A DNA stretch of 41,937 nucleotides, from positions 1-41,937 of the IMG/VR virus record IMGVR_UViG_3300044982_000051. One strand, 5' to 3'. This document shows, in pieces, positions 14,703-22,092 of the stretch. The notes beneath the pieces are model-generated. The model ran no database searches. It was given only the letters and a program-made list of their open reading frames with translations, and was not told the origin of the DNA. The DNA comes from a virus. Each line of letters begins with the position of its first letter. Within the stretch, counting starts at the first letter, position 1. Both the position numbers and the translations under genes were made by a program.

Positions 14703-15152
14703 TCAGCCACCCGTTTCGGTGCGCGTGATGCCGCCGGTGATTTTGCCGGTGAACTTGATCACGTTCTGCTTGGACACCGAGGGGTCGATTTCCCAGCTGA
14801 GCATCGCCACGCGAAACTGAAAGGTGCGCGCGATCGGCGAATCATCGCCCATCTGCAATTGCATGTTGATGGTGTCCTTGTCCTCGACGTTGCCGATCAG
14901 CTGTTCCTGCGTGTCGTTGTCGAGCGAGTAGTTGGCGGAGAGTGAGATCTCGTTGCCATCGCCCAGGCCCGGCACATACTCCTTGTCGCCGCCGGAGCAG
15001 AAGGTCGTCACTTCCACCTGATCGTTCTTGGTCCCGATGCCGCCGATGTCATCCACCTCGCAGTAGCGGGTGAAAACTTCGGGTGATGCTCCGTTGCCCA
15101 CGGCGATGTACGCCTTGCCAACGAACGCTTCCGATTGCACTGCTTCAGTCAT
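14703..15152 (-). CDS. major tail (tube) protein
   Basis: 149 aa, beta-rich, located between the tail terminator-type gene and the G/GT chaperones, the standard place for the tube protein. Features include GKAYIAVGNG near the start and a central loop region rich in Gly and Asp (GGDKEYVPGLGDGNE) that fits a tube-protein fold. Many copies would stack to form the tail tube. The gene lies one base after its neighbour. The call rests on position, size and composition more than on a specific motif. Confidence 0.8.
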   Translation of the reverse strand: MTEAVQSEAFVGKAYIAVGNGASPEVFTRYCEVDDIGGIGTKNDQVEVTTFCSGGDKEYVPGLGDGNEISLSANYSLDNDTQEQLIGNVEDKDTINMQLQMGDDSPIARTFQFRVAMLSWEIDPSVSKQNVIKFTGKITGGITRTETGG

Positions 15153-15153
15153 T

Positions 15154-15555
15154 TTAAGCTTCCTCCTGATACCACACGTTGAAAGTCAGAATCTTCCGGA
15201 TGGTGCCAGGCTCGGGATCTCCAGAGTCCGACTGGTTGAGCAGGAACACCGGTCCCACCGGAACATCGCCCATCACACCTGAAAAGTTTCGAAGCGCCTT
15301 GGCGAGCGCGCGGGCGCATTGTGCCACTTGCGTCTTGCCGTCCCCAAACACATCCACCTGCCATTGGCTCGATACGAGAAGATCCTGGCCGCAAAATTTC
15401 TGCTGGCGCTGCTCGGTGATCTCGGTCCAAAGAATCTCAGGCAGGGGCCTTGGACCTTGCGGCCGGCGGTAGCCGTAGATGCGATTGCCGACGATCGCGG
15501 TCACCGAATCGACGGTGTTGCAGTAGGCGATCACCGCCTCATCGATCGTCATCAT
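15154..15555 (-). CDS. tail completion / terminator protein (DUF3168-like)
   Basis: 133 aa from ATG 15555, which overlaps the previous stop. The layout IDEAVIAYCNTVDSVTAIVG, then RIYGYRRPQGPRPLPEILWT and a C-terminal FNVWYQEE strand, fits the DUF3168 family, whose members cap the tail tube and join it to the head. Position between the HK97 gp10-like gene and the tube protein agrees. A longer upstream open frame overlaps the neighbour and is not likely used. Confidence 0.78.
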   Translation of the reverse strand: MMTIDEAVIAYCNTVDSVTAIVGNRIYGYRRPQGPRPLPEILWTEITEQRQQKFCGQDLLVSSQWQVDVFGDGKTQVAQCARALAKALRNFSGVMGDVPVGPVFLLNQSDSGDPEPGTIRKILTFNVWYQEEA

Positions 15556-15989
15556 ACTTTCGCCGCCTTCTCCACATCGCGGGCGAGAGATTCGCGAAAC
15601 GCCTCCTCGGCATCGCTGCGCGAGTCGAAGAAGGCGCGCCTGATCCACGGCTGTGCTCGCATGTAGCGGGTGCCAAATTCGAGGAACAACACCGCGTAGA
15701 AGGCGCGCTTGCGTACCGACATGATGGCGCTGCCGATATTTTTCGCACCGTTCAGCGTGGTGATGATGCGAATGTTTTCCTTCGCAAATCCGGGCGCCAC
15801 CAGCAAGCCGTCATAGGTGCGAAACGGCTCAGTGCCGACCGGGATGGTGGCCACCGCGAGCGTATAGGTGCACTTCATGCCGGCTCGCGCGGCACGTCGC
15901 AGCGCCTGTCCGTCATCGAGCTTGCCCAAGCTGATCAGCTGGCGAGTGAGATCGCCCACGCCTTCAAGGGTGGAGCGCGTCGCTGGCAT
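15552..15989 (-). CDS. HK97 gp10-like head-tail protein
   Basis: 145 aa from ATG 15989, coupled to the previous gene by TAATG. LEGVGDLTRQLISLG near the N-terminus and FLEFGTRYMRAQPWIRRAF in the second half are signatures of HK97 gp10-type proteins. These are head-tail connection proteins placed between the head closure and tail terminator genes. The FGTRYMRAQPW stretch is the most specific evidence. Confidence 0.88.
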   Translation of the reverse strand: MPATRSTLEGVGDLTRQLISLGKLDDGQALRRAARAGMKCTYTLAVATIPVGTEPFRTYDGLLVAPGFAKENIRIITTLNGAKNIGSAIMSVRKRAFYAVLFLEFGTRYMRAQPWIRRAFFDSRSDAEEAFRESLARDVEKAAKV

Positions 15990-16408
15990 TACGAGGGAGC
16001 GCCGCTGCGATAGCCGGAAGAATCGCGGCGGATGCACTGCAGCTGCAATGCCCAGCGCATGGTTCGATCGCGCAGCACGCCCTGGATGTCGTAGTAGTCA
16101 ACGAGCTGCGGGCTCGCCGAGACTTCGGTGACATGCCGAAGACGCATGGCGTTGGGCGCGAGGCCCTCAAGGCCAGGCCGCCAGCGGATCACGATGTAGG
16201 TGGTGATCTGCGAGAGAATCGTGGAGGCCACCACCGTCTCGTTGCCGCGATAGTCGGCGAAGCCAAAAAGAATGCCGGTCGCAAATTTGGTGTAGGTTCC
16301 GGTGAGCGGCGAGCCGGCGGTATCGAGACCATCGGGAGCCTGTTCCAGATCACCGACGAAGCGCATGTCGCCGGGGTTGAGCGGTTTAAAGTTACGGGCC
16401 GAGGCCAT
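15989..16408 (-). CDS. head closure / head-tail adaptor protein
   Basis: 139 aa from ATG 16408 (TGATG coupling). It contains a beta-rich WASTILSQITTYIVIRW-type strand pattern and the C-terminal LVDYYDIQGVLRDRTMRW motif typical of SPP1 gp16-like head closure proteins. Located between connector and gp10-like genes. It should form the stopper ring that holds DNA in the head until the tail attaches. Confidence 0.8.
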   Translation of the reverse strand: MASARNFKPLNPGDMRFVGDLEQAPDGLDTAGSPLTGTYTKFATGILFGFADYRGNETVVASTILSQITTYIVIRWRPGLEGLAPNAMRLRHVTEVSASPQLVDYYDIQGVLRDRTMRWALQLQCIRRDSSGYRSGAPS

Positions 16409-16548
16409 CACTTCACCTCGACGCGAATTTTCATCGAGCCGATCCAGCAGCCGAGACGGATGAACCACGCGCCGATCTTCATGCGCAAGCCGATGAGATT
16501 CGGCATGTGCGCGGTGAGAGTCACGTTGATCGAATCGAGCGATGCCAT
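16408..16548 (-). CDS. small protein in the head-tail region
   Basis: 46 aa, from ATG 16548 to TGA 16408, coupled on both sides by TGATG junctions, which is good evidence that it is translated. The sequence begins MASLDSINVTLTAHMPNLIG and has one hydrophobic stretch (IGAWFIRLGCWIGSM) that could be a membrane segment or a buried helix. No family recognised. Confidence 0.6.
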   Translation of the reverse strand: MASLDSINVTLTAHMPNLIGLRMKIGAWFIRLGCWIGSMKIRVEVK

Positions 16549-16784
16549 CAGCCGCTCCGACCGGGGGACAGAGCTGCGGTGTCATTCGTAGTTGAATGCA
16601 CTTGGTCCGCAGATGCCCCCGGCCCACCCGAAGGTGGCACTGGCGCAGCGACGTTGTATGAGATTTCGATGCGGCCGGCGGCGCGCTTCTTGGCTTCGAT
16701 GCGAGCCTCGACTTGCTCTAGCCGGCGACGAATCGCTATCGATGGAATGAAGCTTCGCGCCTTGGCGCATTTGCCGCAGGGCAT
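16548..16784 (-). CDS. small basic protein with CxxC
   Basis: 78 aa from ATG 16784, one base after the connector gene stop. It starts MPCGKCAKARSFIPSIAIRR, so a C-x2-C pair sits at the very N-terminus; a charged helix follows (about residues 20-38) and then a Pro/Gly/Ser/Thr-rich tail. The 3' end is coupled to the next gene by TGATG. The CxxC could bind metal with partner residues from another protein. Function unknown. Confidence 0.6.
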   Translation of the reverse strand: MPCGKCAKARSFIPSIAIRRRLEQVEARIEAKKRAAGRIEISYNVAAPVPPSGGPGASADQVHSTTNDTAALSPGRSG

Positions 16785-16785
16785 T

Positions 16786-17301
16786 TCAGTTAACTCCGAG
16801 CGCGATGCGATACGGGAACAGCGCATCCTCGCAGCGCTCCTGAAACGTCTGCATGGTCTCCGGGTTGCGATCGAACATGATTTCGATTTGCAGCAGGATC
16901 GCTTCCTTCACATCTCGGCGCAGAGACTTCGATTGATCCTGGCGGATCGGATTGTCGCGCCAGTAGGCTCGCGTCTGGTCGGCATTCCAAAAAGGAAAGT
17001 CCAGCGTCGGGTCATCCTGATCGAATAGGTTTTGGTGCTTCTCGCGCCAAATGTTGGGCGAGTCAACCGGATCGGGGAGTGCCACCGCGCTCGAATCGGT
17101 GGGATCGGTCAGCTCCATCAGCTCGCCCAAGGATCGTTGCGTGTAGCCTTCCGCCCAGTCGATTGCGGCACCGATCAGGCGCATGATGCGCGAGTCGTGA
17201 ATGGTCAATCCCTCGTCGATCGAGAGCTGCTCCTTAGCCTCCTCGAGCGTGATGTACTGACTGCCGTTGATCTGGCTCGCGTTGCTGCCTTGGCTGCTCA
17301 T
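16786..17301 (-). CDS. head-tail connector protein (gp6-like)
   Basis: 171 aa from ATG 17301 (ATGA overlap). YITLEEAKEQLSIDEGLTI followed by DSRIMRLIGAAIDWAEGYTQ is the signature of the gp6/YqbG-type head-tail connector family, in which this all-helical protein forms the adaptor ring below the portal. The C-terminal helix bundle includes VKEAILLQIEIMFDRNPE. The longer open frame upstream overlaps the glycosyltransferase gene and was rejected. Confidence 0.88.
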   Translation of the reverse strand: MSSQGSNASQINGSQYITLEEAKEQLSIDEGLTIHDSRIMRLIGAAIDWAEGYTQRSLGELMELTDPTDSSAVALPDPVDSPNIWREKHQNLFDQDDPTLDFPFWNADQTRAYWRDNPIRQDQSKSLRRDVKEAILLQIEIMFDRNPETMQTFQERCEDALFPYRIALGVN

Positions 17302-18077
17302 CGGTAGTGCCTCGCAACCCACGGATGTTTGCGCTGAACGTAAGGGTCCCAAGGGTCGTGAGCCCCATGAAACACAACGATACGGGCGCCGGGAGGCAGA
17401 TGTCCACCTCTGGGCTGAAGCTGATTGCGATAGCTGTACACGCCATCCTTCGCCGTGAACTTCGGCTCGTCGGGACCGAGGCACACCGCGATCCATGCCT
17501 GATCGCTTCCGATGTAGCGCTTCTGAAGCCCGAGTTTCGGCGAGGTGAGCGGATCGAATTTGGCCCACAGCTGCGGCCTGGTTCCCAGCCGGTTGTAGAT
17601 GATGCTGCCGTTGTAGGGAGTGCCTTTCGCCGTATCTCCGTACATCCGGAACTCCACCTTCGAATCGAACAGTGGCGTGATGTCGGCGGTGATCACTACA
17701 TCGAGGTCCAGGCTGACGAAGCGTGGCGTATCGATGAATTTATGAGCCTCTTCAGAGAAAATTTTGAGGCGGCGATAACACGATGGGTACGCGAGACCGT
17801 GTGGGGAGCGCAGTTTGGTGAAGTCATCCCAGAGCTGCACGGCGCGGTGGGGCCTCGGCACTTCCTCCGGTTTGTCCGTGACGCAGACGAAATCGAAGGC
17901 GCCGCGGTAGTGCCTGGCGATCATGTTGTGGAGCACCGATATCGTCTTCGGATCAAACTTCGAGCGATACCCTGACACCGGCGTCCAGCGCCAGCACACG
18001 AAGGTGATTGGCTCCAAGCTCAGCGGTTCCAGTGCCCCACCAGGTGATACGGGAACGAGAGATTCCTCGGTTTCCAT
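17298..18077 (-). CDS. GT-A-type glycosyltransferase
   Basis: 259 aa from ATG 18077 (GGAG upstream), overlapping the next gene by 58 nt; a TTG at 18017 is a shorter alternative. VCWRWTP near residue 27, a FDFVCVTDKPEEVP strand, and SLDLDVVI with an Asp-x-Asp at 124-126 fit a nucleotide-sugar-dependent GT-A enzyme of the GT8-like kind. A C-terminal VFHGAHDPWDP segment adds a possible metal-binding His. It closes an island of sugar- and methyl-transfer genes inside the head operon. Substrate and acceptor are unknown. Confidence 0.75.
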   Translation of the reverse strand: METEESLVPVSPGGALEPLSLEPITFVCWRWTPVSGYRSKFDPKTISVLHNMIARHYRGAFDFVCVTDKPEEVPRPHRAVQLWDDFTKLRSPHGLAYPSCYRRLKIFSEEAHKFIDTPRFVSLDLDVVITADITPLFDSKVEFRMYGDTAKGTPYNGSIIYNRLGTRPQLWAKFDPLTSPKLGLQKRYIGSDQAWIAVCLGPDEPKFTAKDGVYSYRNQLQPRGGHLPPGARIVVFHGAHDPWDPYVQRKHPWVARHYR

Positions 18078-18757
18078 TCTTGCTCCATGGCGCGTTGGAT
18101 CTTGATCCGCGCAATGGCGCCAGCATCGATCGGATCGCCCTTGCGGGTGTAGGTGGTGGTCGAAGCATCGGCGATCGTGGTGCGCGGCACGCGCCAGAGC
18201 TTGAGCTTGTCCAGTGTCTCGACGCCGAGCACCTTGGTCTGCACTCGATCGCGAAACTCCGAGTCGGTGCCGTAGTGACCGGCGAAGCGCTCATCGTAGC
18301 CGCCGATCCGCCAGTACATGTCTCTGGTCATGAACCAGGAATTTGGATGCGGGTGATAGTCGGTGAGCACCGGCGCCTTGGCATCCTCATCCAAGGTCAT
18401 GCGCCCGAATTTGTATGCCTTGGTCTTTTCCCACTTGCGCGCCAGCAGCGCCTCGAACGTCGATCGAGGGATCAGGTGATCGATGTCGGTCAGCAGCAGC
18501 CAGCGCGAGTCGGCTTGGTGCGCCGCGATGTTGCGAGCCGCGTCCTGATTCCAGCGCACATCGACCTCGATACGGTAGATCGACAGCGGCATGCCGATTG
18601 GGCGCCCTTCGGCGGGGTTCGACGGCGATCCGTCATCGACCACGATCAGGCGCAGTTCGTCGCGCACCACTGGCGGAAGCGCAGCAAATGCGCTCAGCTG
18701 GCGATGAAGCATGCCAGGATTGAGGTAGTAGGCCATGCAAACGGTGATTCGGCTCAT
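18020..18757 (-). CDS. family 2 glycosyltransferase
   Basis: 245 aa, coupled by ATGA to the small gene before it. LRLIVVDDGSP (residues 36-45), RWNQDAARNIAAH (68-80), the metal-binding DID at 91-93 and WRIGGYDERFAGHYGTDSEF make a clear GT2 pattern: an inverting nucleotide-sugar transferase. No membrane segment is seen, so it is cytosolic. It lies among other transferase genes between capsid and connector genes, which suggests the acceptor could be a virion protein, a nucleotide or a host glycan. Confidence 0.88.
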   Translation of the reverse strand: MSRITVCMAYYLNPGMLHRQLSAFAALPPVVRDELRLIVVDDGSPSNPAEGRPIGMPLSIYRIEVDVRWNQDAARNIAAHQADSRWLLLTDIDHLIPRSTFEALLARKWEKTKAYKFGRMTLDEDAKAPVLTDYHPHPNSWFMTRDMYWRIGGYDERFAGHYGTDSEFRDRVQTKVLGVETLDKLKLWRVPRTTIADASTTTYTRKGDPIDAGAIARIKIQRAMEQEWKPRNLSFPYHLVGHWNR

Positions 18758-18900
18758 TTGTTCCCCGTGGAACGTTTGCTAAGTTCTTGTTTTTTGGCAG
18801 CTAACTGCCTTCGTGTGGGGTTTTTGCAGGCGCTCTTTCGACCCCGAATCAGCTCCTCGGCGATATTTTCGGCGCGCTGTTTGAAGCTAAGCCTCGCCAT
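18754..18900 (-). CDS. small basic protein
   Basis: 48 aa, from ATG 18900 to a TGA that overlaps the GT2 start (ATGA); its 5' end overlaps the preceding gene by 14 nt. It is very basic (MARLSFKQRAENIAEELIRG, then Lys/Arg-rich). It fills what would otherwise be a 129-bp gap. No family recognised; it may bind nucleic acid. Confidence 0.6.
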   Translation of the reverse strand: MARLSFKQRAENIAEELIRGRKSACKNPTRRQLAAKKQELSKRSTGNK

Positions 18901-19513
18901 GAGGCACCCCGCCAAACGAAGGGAGAGGCCGCCTGGCAGGCGATCCTCGCCCCAGCTGAGGCACTACACGCACTGCCTCGATATCGGCTCGCTGAAGCTG
19001 CGTCATGAGCCCAGCCAGCTCGGTTTCCCACTCGGCGAGCTTGCCTGGCTTGGTGCCGCCGCCGTTCTTCCAAGGATAGTCGGGGTACCAATGGCGCTCG
19101 CCGCGAGGGCCGAGGCGCAGATCGAAGCCGACCAGGTACAGCTGGCGCGGCTGCATTTGGAACGCCAAATTGAGCGCCACGGCGCCTGAATTGGTCCCAT
19201 TGAGGAAGCCCGGCTCATTTTGGAAAAGCGTCGAGGTGTGATCGCAGTGGTAGCGCCGCACGATCGCCGGCAGCTCTGGGACGGCGCGCGCTGCGGACGA
19301 GCGCAGCCACACCTCCTTGCCGGCCTGTCTGGATATCCAGCTCGCGCGATTTTCGCTCCACAGCCGATCCATCGAGACGCAGATGTCCCACCGAGGCGAG
19401 TAGTAGGCGGCATCGTTGACCGCGATCACGATGCCAGGCAGCAGCGTCAGATCGAAGGCGCGCGCCGAGTAACCGCCTGCGAGGACGCACGCCGTCGCCG
19501 GCCGCTCGCTCAT
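18887..19513 (-). CDS. DUF115/MptE-like Rossmann-fold protein
   Basis: 208 aa. A start ACVLAGGYSARAF, then IVIAVNDAAYYSPRWDICVS and GTNSGAVALNLAFQMQPRQL with YLVGFDLR match the DUF115-like phage proteins sometimes labelled norphogenetic protein. The fold is related to MptE and to some sugar transferases. A paralogue at 21478-22092 has the corresponding GLNSGHQAVALAYFFG and LLLGYDMQ. It overlaps the methyltransferase-like gene by ATGA. Likely handles a nucleotide-linked substrate; the reaction is unknown. Confidence 0.68.
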   Translation of the reverse strand: MSERPATACVLAGGYSARAFDLTLLPGIVIAVNDAAYYSPRWDICVSMDRLWSENRASWISRQAGKEVWLRSSAARAVPELPAIVRRYHCDHTSTLFQNEPGFLNGTNSGAVALNLAFQMQPRQLYLVGFDLRLGPRGERHWYPDYPWKNGGGTKPGKLAEWETELAGLMTQLQRADIEAVRVVPQLGRGSPARRPLPSFGGVPHGEA

Positions 19514-20133
19514 GGCTGAAACAACCAGGTGTGGTGCTTCGCCGCTTTCGTCACCAGCTCGGGTTTGCCGAACTCATCGGACAGCTCGCCAAGCCACTCC
19601 GGCTTGTCGGTGCGAACATCGAGGATGAGCCGCGTCACGTTGGCGACGCAGCCGGAGCGCACGATCGGCAGGTACACGCTCGGCGCGAAGTGAAAGCACC
19701 AGGATTTTTGGCTGACCACCAGATCCCAAAATCGAGGAGCGAGCTGCGCGGCTCGCGCGGCATCGATGCCGTAGACGTTGCGCACGCCATTGGCAGACAG
19801 AAATTTTCGCGCCACCTCGAAATTCGAAAACGTCTTGGAGTGGCTCGTCACGAAGGGCGGGTCGGCGAACCCATCGAGAATCGTCACCATGCAGGTTGGC
19901 TCATACGCGCGGCTGAGCCACACGCTGATCCCCGACATGCCGCCACCGACGTCGAGAATAGAGGCGCACTCGGTCGGCAACCATGGACGCATCGCTTCGA
20001 ACTCCGCGGCGAGCTGCATCTGATACGAACGCAACCACAGCTCGCCATCAAGCCGCATGTCATCGATAGCGCCGCGCTGCGCGATCAGATACGGCAGAGC
20101 CACCTGCGGGATCGCGAGGCTGATCACTTCCAC
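19510..20133 (-). CDS. class I SAM-dependent methyltransferase-like protein
   Basis: 207 aa, GTG start, overlapping the bifunctional gene by 10 nt. ASILDVGGGMSGISVWL (residues 57-73) is a good SAM-binding motif I, followed by VTILDG near residue 84 (acidic end of strand 2) and VVSQKSWCFHF near residue 140 in place of motif IV. It fits small-molecule or sugar methyltransferases. Located in the transferase island and coupled to the DUF115-like gene after it. Acceptor unknown. Confidence 0.75.
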   Translation of the reverse strand: MEVISLAIPQVALPYLIAQRGAIDDMRLDGELWLRSYQMQLAAEFEAMRPWLPTECASILDVGGGMSGISVWLSRAYEPTCMVTILDGFADPPFVTSHSKTFSNFEVARKFLSANGVRNVYGIDAARAAQLAPRFWDLVVSQKSWCFHFAPSVYLPIVRSGCVANVTRLILDVRTDKPEWLGELSDEFGKPELVTKAAKHHTWLFQP

Positions 20134-21314
20134 GCGATGACTCGCAGCTCCTTGCCGCGGTTAGAGATATCAAGATCGCGCCAGGCCGAGGCGGCGAGCT
20201 TCTCGCGCCACCATTCCTCGCCCTCGACGATCAGGTGGGCATTGCGCCCGTCGGGAAGGATCGCGTTTGCGGCGCGCATGCTGATCACCAGGTAAGCCAC
20301 GCGCGCTGTGAGCCTGAAAATGTGGTCAAGCACGGCCTCAAGTTTCGTGGGTTCGACATGCTCCAGGACGTCTGTACACGCCACGAGGTCACAAGGCTTG
20401 GGCAGCTTTGAGCGCTCGGGGATGCCGGGGTCGTAGCCTGATACACGGCGGGGCTTGAGCGCCTCGGCGAGCATGTTTTCACCGCAGCCATAATCGAGAA
20501 TGGTGGCGGGCATGGTCTTGTCGCACAGGGCAGATATTTCGCGAGCGTGCTTGGCACCATCGGCTCCCCAGCGTTTTGCGGCATGCAATTTCTCCAGCTG
20601 CGATTTGTAGCCCTGACTCACCAGCTCGCTCGGCAGGCGCTTGTAGGCACCTGCGTGGCGCATGAACATCCCGATGTGGCCCAAATCGATCGCGTGGATA
20701 TTTTTCTTCGCGAGCCTGAAGGCCAGAGCCGTCGCCGTGGCGCCGAGGCAGAGCAGCACACGCGCGTGAGGGTTTGGCGCCTGGCGCACGCGGTTGATGA
20801 TCTCCGCCTCCAGCGTGTCGATCACCTCGTAGGCGTGCTGGCGCGGGCCGTTCACCTCCATGAACCAATTGCACTGCGCCGAGATCATTTCCGAGGTGAG
20901 CGATTTTTTGTCACCGACGACCAGCACCACGTCCTTGGCCTGCCACAGCTGCGCGACCTTGGCCCAGTATTCGTCGGTGTCGATCCACGGCGCATTGTCG
21001 GGGCGCGTGATGAACGAGCTGTGGTAGGGCCGATCCTCGAGCAAGCGCGAGAACTTGGGTTCGGTATATTTGACCCATGACTCCTCGCGCGGGCACCCGC
21101 TGAAGGGATTTGGGATGCCCACTATGTATTTTTGAGTCTTTCCCGGCCGCAACGCCGCGCGCAGCTCCTGGGCGAGCCTGGGGTTAGCACGCTGCGAGGT
21201 GCAGCCGCCCTCGATCGCGCAGCGCCACTCGCCATCGCCGAAGCGCGCGATCGAGTTGCCGGCGAGAATCGCGTCCAGCGTCAAGTCTTCAGAAAGTATT
21301 TGCGGATACTTCAT
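20124..21314 (-). CDS. GT-D-fold glycosyltransferase fused to a methyltransferase
   Basis: 396 aa from ATG 21314 (ATGA overlap). Residues about 1-225 look like the GT-D fold (DUF1792/PF08759 type): SIARFGDGEWR with Asp-x-Glu at 27-29, a LLCLGATATALAFRL strand-loop (187-201) and AIDLGHIG (208-215). Residues about 265-396 are a class I methyltransferase: ILDYGCGENML (272-282) and ACTDVLEHVEP (312-322). Both halves look intact, so one polypeptide may transfer a sugar and methylate it or the acceptor. This fusion is the core of the transferase island. The domain calls are from motif recognition. Confidence 0.78.
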   Translation of the reverse strand: MKYPQILSEDLTLDAILAGNSIARFGDGEWRCAIEGGCTSQRANPRLAQELRAALRPGKTQKYIVGIPNPFSGCPREESWVKYTEPKFSRLLEDRPYHSSFITRPDNAPWIDTDEYWAKVAQLWQAKDVVLVVGDKKSLTSEMISAQCNWFMEVNGPRQHAYEVIDTLEAEIINRVRQAPNPHARVLLCLGATATALAFRLAKKNIHAIDLGHIGMFMRHAGAYKRLPSELVSQGYKSQLEKLHAAKRWGADGAKHAREISALCDKTMPATILDYGCGENMLAEALKPRRVSGYDPGIPERSKLPKPCDLVACTDVLEHVEPTKLEAVLDHIFRLTARVAYLVISMRAANAILPDGRNAHLIVEGEEWWREKLAASAWRDLDISNRGKELRVIAWK

Positions 21315-21481
21315 TCGATCGCCTCTGCCTTGGTGCCCATGATCCAGAAACCGATTTTCAAAAGCGCCATGCCGATCCACACCCTGGGGAGGAAAACGCG
21401 GCGGGAGGTCAGGCGCAAAAACGTCTGGCGTGGGGGGTTGCGCTCCTCGTCTGATCCGGGGAGCAGGTTCGCGTTTTCTAT
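21311..21481 (-). CDS. small membrane protein with apparent ATA start
   Basis: 56 aa from ATA 21481. AGGAGG stands seven bases before this ATA, an ideal Shine-Dalgarno distance, and the ATA overlaps the upstream TAG stop as ATAG, just as other genes here overlap as ATGA. There is no ATG, GTG or TTG at the 5' end of the frame; a CTG lies five codons in. The 3' end overlaps the next ATG (ATGA). The product is Arg-rich and then has one hydrophobic segment (VWIGMALLKIGFWIMG). It may anchor the island's enzymes to the membrane; function unknown. Confidence 0.55.
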   Translation of the reverse strand: MENANLLPGSDEERNPPRQTFLRLTSRRVFLPRVWIGMALLKIGFWIMGTKAEAIE

Positions 21482-22092
21482 GGCAGCGCCTCCTGAATCG
21501 TGGCGCGAGGGTAGCAGTCGAGTGCCGTTTTCCGCGAGCAGTTTATAACCTCGACGCCGGCCGCCTTCAGATCCTTGCCCACCGTCGCCATGTCTTTCTG
21601 CCATTGGTGAAAACGGCCACCGTTACCCATCTTGCTGCGCGGATGGTCAGCGTGCCAATGCACGCGCCCATTGCTTCGCTGCATGTCATAGCCCAGCAGC
21701 AGGATGCGAGTGCAACCAAAAAAGTAGGCGAGCGCCACGGCTTGATGACCACTGTTCAGCCCGCAGTTGATTTCGGTGTGGCCTTTGGCGAGGTGCGCCT
21801 TGCCGGTGGCGCCGTAGACCCAGTTGAGCTTGAACTGGTCGCGCGAACGAGAGGCCACGGTCCACAGCTCGTTGCCCTTGAATGTGGTGGCAACTTCGGA
21901 GAAATAGTGAAGCCACCAGCTGTCGTCACAAGCGTAAAGAACATCGGCCCAAGTGGCGAGTCGAAACGACGTGTTGACGACGATCGCGCGCGCTTTGCCT
22001 CGGACATGGGCTACGTCCTCTTTCGTGAGCGAGGGCCCGCTGGCGATGCATACGCAGGTCTCGCCGCTCCATTGCCCGTACGCTCGCCCGAT
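21478..22092 (-). CDS. DUF115/MptE-like protein with no ordinary start codon
   Basis: The frame encodes WSGETCVCIASGPSL, then VVNTSFRLATWADVLYACDD, GLNSGHQAVALAYFFG and ILLLGYDMQ, a complete DUF115-like domain and paralogue of the 18887-19513 protein. The first ordinary start is GTG 21858, inside the domain. Upstream, ATC at 22092 would give 204 aa beginning just before the conserved part. Alternatively a -1 slip at CCCAAAA (22137-22143) in the preceding gene would fuse 66 residues of that protein to 219 residues of this frame. An assembly error is a third option. The domain is clear; how it is started is not. Confidence 0.65.
   Translation of the reverse strand: MGRAYGQWSGETCVCIASGPSLTKEDVAHVRGKARAIVVNTSFRLATWADVLYACDDSWWLHYFSEVATTFKGNELWTVASRSRDQFKLNWVYGATGKAHLAKGHTEINCGLNSGHQAVALAYFFGCTRILLLGYDMQRSNGRVHWHADHPRSKMGNGGRFHQWQKDMATVGKDLKAAGVEVINCSRKTALDCYPRATIQEALP

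Noticed and set aside
18008-19189. 393-codon plus-strand open frame over the GT2 and DUF115-like genes
   Set aside because: Arg/His/Leu-rich antisense frame; the minus-strand genes have clear catalytic motifs.
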